In this document: positions 9,720-16,954 of the stretch, piece by piece
How positions within the stretch are numbered: the first letter of the stretch is position 1
How the letters are laid out: every line of letters starts with the position of its first letter
Assembly (NCBI GenBank): GCA_045118335.1
Contig: JBGUXY010000043.1
Location: forward strand, 21,873-85,872
Source: W1P20-047 sp045118335
GTDB lineage: Bacteria > Actinomycetota > Coriobacteriia > Coriobacteriales > Eggerthellaceae
Length of the DNA stretch: 64,000 bases
Reading direction: 5' to 3'
Notes under the pieces: model-generated
Databases searched by the model: none
Seen by the model: only the letters and a program-made list of their open reading frames with translations
What the model was told of the DNA's origin: nothing
Made by a program: the position numbers and the translations under genes

Positions 9720-11072
9720 ATGCTTCTTTGCGCTGAATACGTGCTTCCCATAACGTCTGAGCCCATTCGCAACGGTGCCATCTTGGTGCGCAACGGCGTC
9801 ATCCGCGATGTGGGTTTAGCCGACATGCTGCGGTTGCGCTATCCGGAAGAGGAAGCGCATGACTTTGGCCAAGCGGCGTTGCTGCCTGGCTTCGTGGACG
9901 TTCACACGCACATGGACGGGGCGGTCCTTCGGGGAATCGTGCATGACGTGCCCTATTCGGAATGGCTCATGCGTGTAACCGAGAGCAGCGACCGTATGAC
10001 GCAGGGCGAGCTGTACAACTCCGCCGTCCTTGGCGGGCTCGAAGCGCTTTCTTCGGGCATCACCACCATCGCCGACATATCGGCCAGCGGCGCTTCGGTT
10101 AGCGCCGTGCAGCATCTGGGCATGCGCGGGGTGGTGTACCGCGAGGTTTCTGCCATGGACAAGCGTCGCGTCGACCATGCGATGCGCAGTGCGGTTGCCG
10201 ATATCGAAAAATGGTACGGGCAGGTCGACAGCGGTCGCGTGAAGCTCGGCATTGCTCCTGGTGCCTTGTACAGCTGCCATCCGCTCGTCTACAAGCGCTG
10301 CGCCGAGTATGCGGGAAACTCCCTGCCGGTTGCCATGCATCTGGCCGGAAGCCGCGAGGAATACAATTTCGTGCGCTATGGCTCGAGTGCGTTTTCCGTG
10401 CACGAGATGGACGACAAGCGCGGTTTCGTGGAGATCCCACCGTGGCTGCCCACAGGCGTCACTCCAGTCAACTATGCGTTGAACTGGGGTGCTTTCGAAG
10501 CGGAAAACACGCTGGCCGTTCATTTGGTGCAAGTCGACGCGAACGATATAGCCAAGCTGAAGGAATACAACGTTTCCATCGCGCTAAGCTCACGCGCAGC
10601 CGCTCAGCTGGGCATGGGTGTGGCGCCCATGGGCGAGTTCTTGAAGCAGGGTTTCCGCGTGGGCTTGGGAACCGATTCTCCTTCTGCCACCGACTCCATC
10701 GACATGTTGGCGGAAATGCGCGTGGGAATGCTCATCCAGCGCGCCGTGAACACGAGTGAGTTCCTGTCGGCTGCCACCATGCTGGAAATGGCCACCATCG
10801 GCGGTGCTCGAGCACTGCATATGGAAGACGAGGTCGGCTCGCTCGAGATCGGCAAGCTGGCAGACATCATCGCCATCGACATCTCGAGCTCGCATCAGAT
10901 GCCCACCGACGATGTGGTATCCGCCGTGGTCAACACCACGTCGGGTTCAGACGTGCTCATGAGCATGGTGGGCGGCAAGGTGCTCTACGAGCAGAGCAAA
11001 TGGAATGTGGACGTGGACGTTGCCCGTTGCATCGCCCACGTGATCGAAATCCGCAGCAAGCTACGCAAGTAG
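9720..11072 (+). CDS. Amidohydrolase-superfamily deaminase-like protein (catalytic HxxE Glu replaced by Gly)
   Basis: 450-residue metal-dependent hydrolase of the ATZ/TRZ / cytosine-deaminase-like branch. Visible motifs are VDVHTHMDG (metal-binding HxH), MHLAGSREE around residues 206-213, LAVHLVQVD (third His) and GLGTDSPSATDS (metal Asp), then the C-terminal GSLEIGKLADIIAID composite-domain return. In deaminases of this type the middle motif is HxxE, whose Glu shuttles protons; here it is H207-L-A-G210 (codon GGA, one base from GAA). The HLAxSREE...YGSSAF context resembles aminodeoxyfutalosine-deaminase-like proteins, and menG lies upstream, but that link is suggestive only. AGGAGG precedes the ATG. 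The substrate is unknown. Confidence 0.75.
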   Translation: MLLCAEYVLPITSEPIRNGAILVRNGVIRDVGLADMLRLRYPEEEAHDFGQAALLPGFVDVHTHMDGAVLRGIVHDVPYSEWLMRVTESSDRMTQGELYNSAVLGGLEALSSGITTIADISASGASVSAVQHLGMRGVVYREVSAMDKRRVDHAMRSAVADIEKWYGQVDSGRVKLGIAPGALYSCHPLVYKRCAEYAGNSLPVAMHLAGSREEYNFVRYGSSAFSVHEMDDKRGFVEIPPWLPTGVTPVNYALNWGAFEAENTLAVHLVQVDANDIAKLKEYNVSIALSSRAAAQLGMGVAPMGEFLKQGFRVGLGTDSPSATDSIDMLAEMRVGMLIQRAVNTSEFLSAATMLEMATIGGARALHMEDEVGSLEIGKLADIIAIDISSSHQMPTDDVVSAVVNTTSGSDVLMSMVGGKVLYEQSKWNVDVDVARCIAHVIEIRSKLRK

Positions 11073-11110
11073 GATTGCGGCGGAATGACTAGAATCTAAA
11101 AGGGGCGACT

Positions 11111-11311
11111 ATGGCCAAGAAGCAGAAGATGAGCGCCAAACAACGTCAGGCGCGTTTGGAAGCCGCACAGCGGCGCGAAGAAGCGGCAAGGGCCGAAAAG
11201 GAACGCAAGGAACGCATGAAGCGAATCGGCGTCATCATCGTGTGCGTCATTCTGGTGTTGGCGTTGGGGATTCCCACGGTTGCGCTGTCGTTTTTGGGCG
11301 CGGGGGCGTAG
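11111..11311 (+). CDS. Small basic single-pass membrane protein, unknown function
   Basis: 66 residues. The first 40 are a Lys/Arg/Glu/Ala-rich stretch likely to form a charged helix (QRQARLEAAQRREEAARAEK), followed by one hydrophobic segment at about 40-62 (GVIIVCVILVLALGIPTVAL). The positive-inside rule predicts a cytoplasmic N-terminus and membrane-embedded C-terminus. An AAAAGGGGCGA ribosome binding site sits just before the ATG. It lies between the amidohydrolase and tatA, 56 bases before tatA; similar small proteins next to tat genes occur in related actinobacteria as far as I recall, but no function is assigned. The biased composition makes homology calls unreliable. Confidence 0.7.
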   Translation: MAKKQKMSAKQRQARLEAAQRREEAARAEKERKERMKRIGVIIVCVILVLALGIPTVALSFLGAGA

Positions 11312-11367
11312 AATCCTTGCACCGTGGCATCTAGCTGCTAGGACGTAACGGCAAAGAGAGGTAGACG

Positions 11368-12120
11368 TTGTTCGGTATCGGGGCAAATGAGTTGATATTG
11401 ATCCTGCTTTTCGGGTTCCTCATCTTCGGGCCCGACAAGCTTCCCGCCATGGCCAAAACGATCGGCAAGGCCATAGCGAAGTTCAGGACCGCTCAAAACG
11501 AGATGAATCAGGTCGTGAAGAACGAGATCTTCGACCCAACGGCAGAAGACCCGTTCAAGAATCCGCTTGACGCGGCAGCCAAGCTGGAGAAAACGGCCAA
11601 AAAAGAAGACAAGCAGGAAAGCTTCACCGAGCGCAAGGCGCGCTACGATAAGCAACGTGCGGCCAAGAAGCGCGCCCAGGAGCGTGCCGAGGAACGCAAG
11701 GCCGAGCTTGCCGCCATGAAGGCGGAACGTGAAGCAGCAAAAGCCGCCGAGGAAGCCGCGAAGGCCGAAGGTGGCGAAGCCGGTGCTGCAGTTGCGGCCG
11801 TTGCCGCGGGTGCTGCTGCCGGCGCAGCCACGGCGGACGACAAGAAGAATGCTGCGGCTGCTGCCCCAAGACCTGTGACGAAACCGGCGGGTTCCACCTC
11901 GAAACCCGCTTCCAAGCCCTCGAAGCCAAAGGTGACCGCAGACGATCTTTATGGCGCTAAGTCGGGCGCCAAGAAGCCGGCGTCGAAAAAGCCCACTGCT
12001 TCGGGCGAAGCTGCGGTACCCGCTGCTCCTGCGGCGAAGGCCGAAGCCGGAAGCAAACCTGCTGCAGGCTTTGAGCCCTCTGCTGTCGAATCGTCCGCTC
12101 AAGAAGAGAAGGGAGAGTAG
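11368..12120 (+). CDS. tatA: Sec-independent translocase subunit TatA/TatB with long Ala/Lys-rich tail
   Basis: Twin-arginine translocase component that forms the pore (TatA) or receptor partner (TatB) in the membrane. Residues 1-22 are the short N-terminal helix with the FGP hinge (ILILLFGFLIFGPDKLP), then an amphipathic helix (MAKTIGKAIAKFRTAQNEM). TatA is usually 60-100 residues and TatB 120-180, but this protein is 250, ending in a roughly 150-residue Ala/Lys/Glu-rich, Pro-punctuated tail. Only one TatA/B-type gene is visible, so it may serve both roles. Start is TTG; the stop is 2 bases before tatC. Tat substrates in the window are the exported CbiK (18.7 kb) and the flavoprotein (57.8 kb). 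Confidence 0.85.
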   Translation: MFGIGANELILILLFGFLIFGPDKLPAMAKTIGKAIAKFRTAQNEMNQVVKNEIFDPTAEDPFKNPLDAAAKLEKTAKKEDKQESFTERKARYDKQRAAKKRAQERAEERKAELAAMKAEREAAKAAEEAAKAEGGEAGAAVAAVAAGAAAGAATADDKKNAAAAAPRPVTKPAGSTSKPASKPSKPKVTADDLYGAKSGAKKPASKKPTASGEAAVPAAPAAKAEAGSKPAAGFEPSAVESSAQEEKGE

Positions 12121-12122
12121 CC

Positions 12123-12971
12123 ATGCCCATCGGACCTGCGCGAATGCCCCTTTTCGACCATCTGGGCGAGTTGCGCATGCGCTTCGTGCGCATCGTAGCC
12201 TGCTTAGGCATAGCCCTGTGCATCTTCTATTTGGCAACTCCCACCATCGCCCAGTTCATGCTGGAACCGGTGAAGGAATTCATGCCGCTCGACGCCGATG
12301 GCAACGCGGCCATGAACGTCTTCGGCGCGTTCGATGCTTTTGCCGTGCGCTTCACCATCGCGCTTTGGGCGTCGCTGGTGGCATGCATGCCGGTAATCCT
12401 GTGGCAGGTGCTGGCGTTTTTCTTGCCGGCGCTCAAGCCCAGCGAGCGCAAGTGGTTTCTACCTACGTTCTTCGCCGCTGTGGGCTTGTTCATCTTCGGC
12501 ACGGTATTCTGCTATCTGATCATCTTGCATCCGGCTTTCCAATGGCTCACCGACCAGGCGAACGGGTTCGCAACGATCATGCCGCAAGCTGACAAGTGGA
12601 TAGACATCATCATCAAGTTCGAAGTGGGCTTTGGCCTGGCCTTCGAGCTGCCCTTGATCGTGTTCTACCTCACGATTTTCGAGGTTGTGCCCTATGCGAA
12701 GCTTCGCGCGAGCTGGCGCTATGTTTACGTTGGCCTTATGGTTGTGTCTGCATTCGTGACCCCCGACGCTTCGCCCGTCACCATGTTTCTTATGCTTGCG
12801 GCCATGATCGGCCTCTACGAAGGCAGCTTGTTCGTGGCGCGTATCGTGTTGGGTGGCAAGATTAAAAAGCAGAAGATCGAAATGGAAGAACAAGCCCGCC
12901 TTGACGCCGAATGGGAAGAAGAGTGGGCTGAAATCCAGGCCAAACGCAAAGCCGAACGAGAGGCCGAATAG
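12123..12971 (+). CDS. tatC: Sec-independent protein translocase TatC
   Basis: Polytopic membrane receptor of the twin-arginine pathway; recognises the RR signal and recruits TatA. The family N-terminus is present (RMPLFDHLGELRMRFVR), with about six membrane segments and the conserved cytoplasmic/periplasmic loop features (FEVGFGLAFELPLIVFYL; VSAFVTPDASPVTMFLM). At 282 residues it is slightly longer than the usual 240-260 because of a charged Glu/Lys/Arg tail (about 245-282), likely helical and cytoplasmic. It follows tatA by 2 bases, forming a tatAC operon. A stem-loop begins 5 bases after the stop. Confidence 0.95.
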   Translation: MPIGPARMPLFDHLGELRMRFVRIVACLGIALCIFYLATPTIAQFMLEPVKEFMPLDADGNAAMNVFGAFDAFAVRFTIALWASLVACMPVILWQVLAFFLPALKPSERKWFLPTFFAAVGLFIFGTVFCYLIILHPAFQWLTDQANGFATIMPQADKWIDIIIKFEVGFGLAFELPLIVFYLTIFEVVPYAKLRASWRYVYVGLMVVSAFVTPDASPVTMFLMLAAMIGLYEGSLFVARIVLGGKIKKQKIEMEEQARLDAEWEEEWAEIQAKRKAEREAE

Positions 12972-12975
12972 CGCA

Positions 12976-13009
12976 AGTTGCAACAAGGGAGCTGTCCCTT
13001 GTCGCAACT
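12976..13009. repeat. Stem-loop after tatC (palindromic element, possible terminator)
   Basis: Arms 12976-12990 and 12995-13009 pair over 15 positions with one A-C mismatch around a 4-base GCTG loop. The AAGGGA/TCCCTT core is immediately downstream of the tatC stop. There is no T-run, so it could be an unusual terminator or a REP-like unit; the half-copy at 13012-13042 directly follows it. Confidence 0.6.
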
Positions 13010-13011
13010 GG

Positions 13012-13042
13012 TGATAAACGGGGTGGGTTCTTTTCGTCATCT
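13012..13042. repeat. Degenerate half-copy of the family-1 palindrome
   Basis: This stretch matches one arm of the perfect palindrome at 13517-13598: TGATAAA, a GGG core, GGTTCTTTT and TCAT occur in the same order and spacing with a few substitutions. Together with that element it puts related copies on both sides of hypA. The remainder, up to the hypA ribosome binding site at about 13142, shows nothing else. Confidence 0.5.
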
Positions 13043-13155
13043 CCGTTAGCGGTTGTGCGGGTAAGTCGTGGCCCTGCTCCCCGACTCGCTTTATCAGGTG
13101 GGCGAAGGTGGTGAAATGCATTCATTCTCGTTCACGCGAACGGAAAGGTTTTCTC

Positions 13156-13515
13156 ATGCATGAACTCGGCATTATGACGGGTGTGGTCGAATCGGTCGAG
13201 CAGGCAGCTCGAGATGCCGGCGCCCTGCGCGTGCTGAAGGTGAACCTTGTGGTGGGCGTCATGACCGAGGCCATCGCCGAAGCGCTGCAGTTTTCATTTG
13301 ACATACTCAAAGAGGGAACGCTGCTCGAATCTGCCACACTGGAGATTCAGATGGTCGAGCCCCGAAGCCAGTGCCTGGAATGTGGTGCCGAATATGCTCA
13401 CGATCGCTTCGATACATCGTGTATCGAATGCGGCAGCGTGTTCACGAAGCTCATTGCCGGCCGAGAGCTGGAAATCGACTCCATTGAAGTCGACCTTCCC
13501 GACGATGATAAATAG
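13156..13515 (+). CDS. hypA: Hydrogenase/urease nickel incorporation protein HypA
   Basis: Nickel metallochaperone that, with HypB, loads Ni into [NiFe] hydrogenase (or urease) apoprotein in the cytoplasm. The ATG at 13156 was chosen because HypA needs the N-terminal Met-His-Glu for Ni binding and this start gives MHELGIM; GGAAAGG lies just upstream. Length 119, typical. The structural zinc site is two CxxC pairs, CLEC and CIEC. A frame extension to 13108 has no support. No hydrogenase structural gene is in the window. The gene lies between two copies of a palindromic repeat, and hypB follows after the second. Confidence 0.92.
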   Translation: MHELGIMTGVVESVEQAARDAGALRVLKVNLVVGVMTEAIAEALQFSFDILKEGTLLESATLEIQMVEPRSQCLECGAEYAHDRFDTSCIECGSVFTKLIAGRELEIDSIEVDLPDDDK

Positions 13516-13516
13516 G

Positions 13517-13598
13517 TATGATAAATAGGGACGGGTTCTTTTTCTCATCCACATCCATCATGATAAATGAGAAAAAGAACCCGTCCCTATTTATCATA
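13517..13598. repeat. Perfect 32-bp inverted repeat between hypA and hypB (family 1)
   Basis: Positions 13517-13548 are the exact reverse complement of 13567-13598 (32 of 32) around an 18-base loop. The arms contain GGGACGGGTTCTTTTTCTCAT; in RNA they would form a very stable hairpin, yet the downstream side has no T-run. It begins 2 bases after the hypA stop and ends about 40 bases before hypB, so it splits what is usually a tight hypAB operon and may attenuate hypB expression. A degenerate half-copy is at 13012-13042. Confidence 0.88.
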
Positions 13599-13638
13599 GG
13601 CGAATACGAAGAGCATTTTGGATGCAGATGAGGGTGAC

Positions 13639-14292
13639 GTGAGCCATATGAGACAGACTGCACCATATGATGACGTACGGGCATCGGCCGAGGCGAACCG
13701 ACGGCGCTTCGCTCGCTCGGACGTGTTCGTGCTCGATATCCTGGCGGGTTCCGGCTCGGGTAAGACTTCCGTCATCTTGGCGGTCATCGAAGCGCTCCGT
13801 GACGAGTTCAACGTCGCCGTCATAGTAGGCGATGCGGCGTCGAAGGTAGACACGCGCAAGATCAACGAGCAGGGCATCGCCGCGGTGCGGGCGAACGCAG
13901 TTGGATCCAATCATCTGGATGGCGCTATGATCGCGCAGGTTGCAAACGTGCTCGATCTTGAAAACCTCGACCTGATTCTGCTGGAAAACGCCGGCGACCT
14001 ATCGTTTGCCTGCGATTATGACGTGGGGGAAAACGCCAAGGTCGTGATTTCGAGCGTGGCAGAAGGCGATTGCCTGCCCAAACGATGCCCAGGAGCCTTC
14101 GCCGCTGCCGATGCGATCATCTTGAACAAAGTTGACACCTTGGACAGATACAGCTTCGACGTGGAAGCCTATCGTGCATCTGTGCGGCAGGCGAATGCCA
14201 CGGCTCCCATATTCCATCTTTCCGCGACAACCGATGGAGGTGTCGACGAGTTCGCCAGTTGGGTGGCAGACCAGATGAACCTTGCACGTTAG
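13639..14292 (+). CDS. hypB: Hydrogenase nickel incorporation GTPase HypB
   Basis: SIMIBI-class GTPase that transfers nickel with HypA during [NiFe] hydrogenase maturation. P-loop is LAGSGSGKTSV (usual GSPGSGKTT), followed by VGDAASKVDTRKI, LLENAGDLSFACDYDVG and the NKVD specificity motif. The GTG at 13639 was chosen because GAGGG sits 4-8 bases upstream, giving 217 residues; TTG 13618 and ATG 13648 are in-frame alternatives. It lacks the N-terminal CxxCGC high-affinity Ni site and the His-rich stretch of some HypBs, so nickel storage is unlikely. Usual VGD/ENVGN positions read ENAGD here, a mild divergence. Confidence 0.9.
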   Translation: MSHMRQTAPYDDVRASAEANRRRFARSDVFVLDILAGSGSGKTSVILAVIEALRDEFNVAVIVGDAASKVDTRKINEQGIAAVRANAVGSNHLDGAMIAQVANVLDLENLDLILLENAGDLSFACDYDVGENAKVVISSVAEGDCLPKRCPGAFAAADAIILNKVDTLDRYSFDVEAYRASVRQANATAPIFHLSATTDGGVDEFASWVADQMNLAR

Positions 14293-14452
14293 GTGCCGCC
14301 GATTACTTGCCCAATCGCTGTCAGTGCAAATTATTGCAAGAAACCGCCTGTGAACGAGCAGGTATTTCCTTGAAAAGCTTATCATGATTTGAAAAAATGG
14401 AGCAGTTTTTGCGCTTTGGCATCAAACCCCGTGTTCGCGATTTGGAGGAACA

Positions 14453-15517
14453 GTGACTAACGAACTCGCAGAAATCTGTGCGCAAATCGAGCCGTTAGAT
14501 GCAGATATTCTACAGGCAGCGCGCGATAAGTGGAATGCGGTGGCCAAGCCCATCGGCAGCTTGGGCGAACTCGAGTGCGCAATCGAGCGCATTGCGGCTT
14601 TGGTGGGAGATGCCGACTTTTCCCTGGACAAGCGCGCGGTCGTGGTGCTGTGCGCCGACAACGGCGTCGTTGCGCAGGGCGTAACCCAAAGCCAGCCCGA
14701 TATCACCACGGTTATCGCCGGTAGCGTGGCGCGTGGAATCTCCTCGGTGTGCAAGATGGCCCATGTGGCCGGCGTCGACGCCTATTCGGTGGACATGGGC
14801 ATGCTCGACCCATCTGATGTGCCGGGGGTGATCGACCGTCATGTCGCCCGAAGCACGAACGACATCTCGACTGGCCCGGCGATGAGTCGTGAGCAGGCCG
14901 TTGCTGCCATGCAGACGGGTATCGACCTGGTGGCGGAGTTCAAGCAGCGCGGCTACAAGCTTCTCGCGACGGGCGAGATGGGCATAGGAAACACGACCAC
15001 GTCGAGCGCCATGGTGGCTGCGTTCTTCGGCCTGCCTGCTAGCGAGGTGGCGGGCAGAGGAGCGGGCCTTTCCGATGCGGGCCTCGAGCGCAAGCGCGCT
15101 GCAATCGAGCAGGCCCTGCTGGTTAACGCACCCAACCCAGACGATCCCATCGACGTGCTCGCGAAGCTTGGCGGATTCGACATAGCGGGCATGACTGGCA
15201 TGTTCATCGGCGGTGCGCTGCAGCGCGTGCCCATCATCATCGATGGATTCATCAGCGCGCTCGCAGCCTACACGGCGGCGCGGATTGCCCCGGCTAGTCG
15301 TTGCGCCATGCTGGCCTCGCACGTCTCGGCCGAGCCGGCTGCGCATCTGCTGTTCGAGCAGCTAGGCCTAAACCCCGTCATCCATGCCGGGATGCGCTTG
15401 GGCGAGGGAACCGGTGCCGTTTTGCTGCCGCCGATGCTCGACGCCGCTTTGGCGCTGTACAATGGCACAACGTTCGATGCAACGGGCATCGAAGCATACG
15501 AGGTGGATTTGCACTGA
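14453..15517 (+). CDS. cobT: Nicotinate-nucleotide:dimethylbenzimidazole phosphoribosyltransferase CobT
   Basis: Activates the lower-ligand base to alpha-ribazole-5'-phosphate for cobamide assembly. 354 residues, normal for CobT (about 350). Conserved segments are AVAKPIGSLGELE, VLCADNGVVAQGVTQSQPDIT, TGEMGIGNTTTSSAM and GTGAVLLPPMLDAAL, with the expected catalytic Glu at 318 in RLGEGTGA. GTG start after GGAGGAACA. The upstream gap (14293-14452) contains small hairpins (TGCAA-ATTA-TTGCA near 14317) but no clear promoter. First gene of a cobT-cobU-cobS-cobC-fusion cluster. No dedicated benzimidazole synthesis gene is in the window, so the lower ligand is unknown. Confidence 0.95.
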   Translation: MTNELAEICAQIEPLDADILQAARDKWNAVAKPIGSLGELECAIERIAALVGDADFSLDKRAVVVLCADNGVVAQGVTQSQPDITTVIAGSVARGISSVCKMAHVAGVDAYSVDMGMLDPSDVPGVIDRHVARSTNDISTGPAMSREQAVAAMQTGIDLVAEFKQRGYKLLATGEMGIGNTTTSSAMVAAFFGLPASEVAGRGAGLSDAGLERKRAAIEQALLVNAPNPDDPIDVLAKLGGFDIAGMTGMFIGGALQRVPIIIDGFISALAAYTAARIAPASRCAMLASHVSAEPAAHLLFEQLGLNPVIHAGMRLGEGTGAVLLPPMLDAALALYNGTTFDATGIEAYEVDLH

Positions 15518-15556
15518 TTCCCATAGCGGGCAGGGCGTGACGATCGAAAAGGTGAC

Positions 15557-16114
15557 ATGCTGATGATGGCTCTGGTAACAGGCGGGGCTTCCTGCGGGAA
15601 GAGCGCGTACGCCGAGAGCCTATGCATGGAATCGGGCTCAAATCGCATATACCTTGCGGCGATGCGCCCGTTTGGCGACGAGGGAGCCGCCCGGGTGCGC
15701 AAGCACCGTGCGCAGCGTGCCGGCAAGGGCTTTATCACCATCGAATGCTTCGAGGGACTAGATGCCGTCTTGCTAGATGAGCGTATCGTTGGTGCAACTA
15801 TCTTGCTTGAGTGCCTGGGCAACGTCGTGGCAAACGAGCTGTTTTCGGCGGAGGGGTCGGCGTCGTGTCGCGATTCCGAAAGAGCAGCCGAAGACAAGCT
15901 GTTCGCACAGATCTGCACTTTGCATCGGGGATGCAATCGTCTGGTCATCGTGGGTAACGAGGTGGGTGCCGACGGCATCTGCTACGCTTTCGAAACTCAG
16001 GCATATCAGCGCGTTCTGGGGGCTCTTTCCTGCAGGTTGGCTGCCGAATGCGATTACGTTGTGGAATGCGTGGCGGGCATGCCCCTGGTCTTGAAGGGCG
16101 AGGTGGTTGCGTGA
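15557..16114 (+). CDS. cobU: Adenosylcobinamide kinase / guanylyltransferase CobU
   Basis: Bifunctional enzyme that phosphorylates adenosylcobinamide and adds GMP to form adenosylcobinamide-GDP. 185 residues, standard. The P-loop VTGGASCGKSAYAE is intact with Ser after GK, and VIVGNEVGADG is the CobU (V-x-NEVG) motif. AGGTGAC precedes the ATG. The stop overlaps the cobS GTG by 3 bases, so translation is coupled. This is the intact CobU of the locus; a second, degenerate CobU-like domain is fused to CobC 840 bases further on. Confidence 0.92.
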   Translation: MLMMALVTGGASCGKSAYAESLCMESGSNRIYLAAMRPFGDEGAARVRKHRAQRAGKGFITIECFEGLDAVLLDERIVGATILLECLGNVVANELFSAEGSASCRDSERAAEDKLFAQICTLHRGCNRLVIVGNEVGADGICYAFETQAYQRVLGALSCRLAAECDYVVECVAGMPLVLKGEVVA

Positions 16115-16884
16115 ACGTTCTTCGCGGTATCGCCATGGCATTTGCATGCTTTTCGAAGATTCCCGTGCCGCAAGTCGAATGGCGCGAGGAGAACATGCGC
16201 TTCATGATCTGCTTCTTCCCGTTCGTAGGTGTAGCTATAGGGCTGCTGCTGGTTGCGTGGACATGGCTATCACGCACGATAAGCTTCAGCCCGCTGCTGT
16301 TTGGTGCGGGGCTGGCCCTGGTTCCACTTGCCGTGACGGGTGGTATCCACCTCGATGGGTTCTGCGATGTCGTGGACGCACAATCGAGTCATGCCGAGCC
16401 AGCCCGCAAGCGCCAGATACTCAAGGACCCGCATGCAGGTGCATTCGCAAGCATCGGCGTTGCGGCTTATCTGGTGGCATATGTCGCCTTCGCCAGCGAG
16501 CTTGTGCCTAGCTGGTCTGCGGCATTGCTGCTGGGAGGAATGCATGTTGCGAGCCGGTGCATGAGCGGCATCGCCACGAAGGCGTTCCCGCTAAGCCCAT
16601 CGCAAGGCATGCTCTCCATGGAGCATGGTCGCACGATAGACAAGGCGGCAGTGGGCATCATCGTGGCAATCCTGATCGCTGCTGCGGCGTTCATGTTTTC
16701 AGTGCACGTATTGGCTGGTGCGGCAATGCTTTGCACGGGGCTTGCATGCCTGGCATTGCTGCTGCCATTCGCGAATTCCCAATTCGGAGGCATGAGCGGC
16801 GATCTGGCTGGGTTCTTCCTCCAAGTGGCCGAGCTGAGCATGCTCATAGCGTTGGTTGTGGTAGCAAAAGCTGTCGGATTGTAG
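16111..16884 (+). CDS. cobS: Adenosylcobinamide-GDP ribazoletransferase CobS
   Basis: Integral membrane enzyme joining adenosylcobinamide-GDP with alpha-ribazole(-phosphate) to give adenosylcobalamin (phosphate). Family motifs are FSKIPVP near residue 13, HLDGFCDVVDAQSSHAEPARKRQILKD (metal-binding Asp/His region; only part quoted in order) and FANSQFGGMSGDLAGF near the C-terminus, with hydrophobic segments between. The GTG at 16111 overlaps the cobU stop and gives 257 residues, the usual length. Confidence 0.93.
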   Translation: MNVLRGIAMAFACFSKIPVPQVEWREENMRFMICFFPFVGVAIGLLLVAWTWLSRTISFSPLLFGAGLALVPLAVTGGIHLDGFCDVVDAQSSHAEPARKRQILKDPHAGAFASIGVAAYLVAYVAFASELVPSWSAALLLGGMHVASRCMSGIATKAFPLSPSQGMLSMEHGRTIDKAAVGIIVAILIAAAAFMFSVHVLAGAAMLCTGLACLALLLPFANSQFGGMSGDLAGFFLQVAELSMLIALVVVAKAVGL

Positions 16885-16954
16885 TGTTTGCCATGTTGAA
16901 TCGGCGGGTTTGCGATAGTCTTTGGCAAAAGCCTCGAAAAAAGGTGGTCGAGCC

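Noticed and set aside
9720..11072. Calling the amidohydrolase aminodeoxyfutalosine deaminase (menaquinone pathway)
   Set aside because: menG lies upstream and part of the motif context fits, but the catalytic Glu is missing and no other futalosine-pathway gene is in the window.
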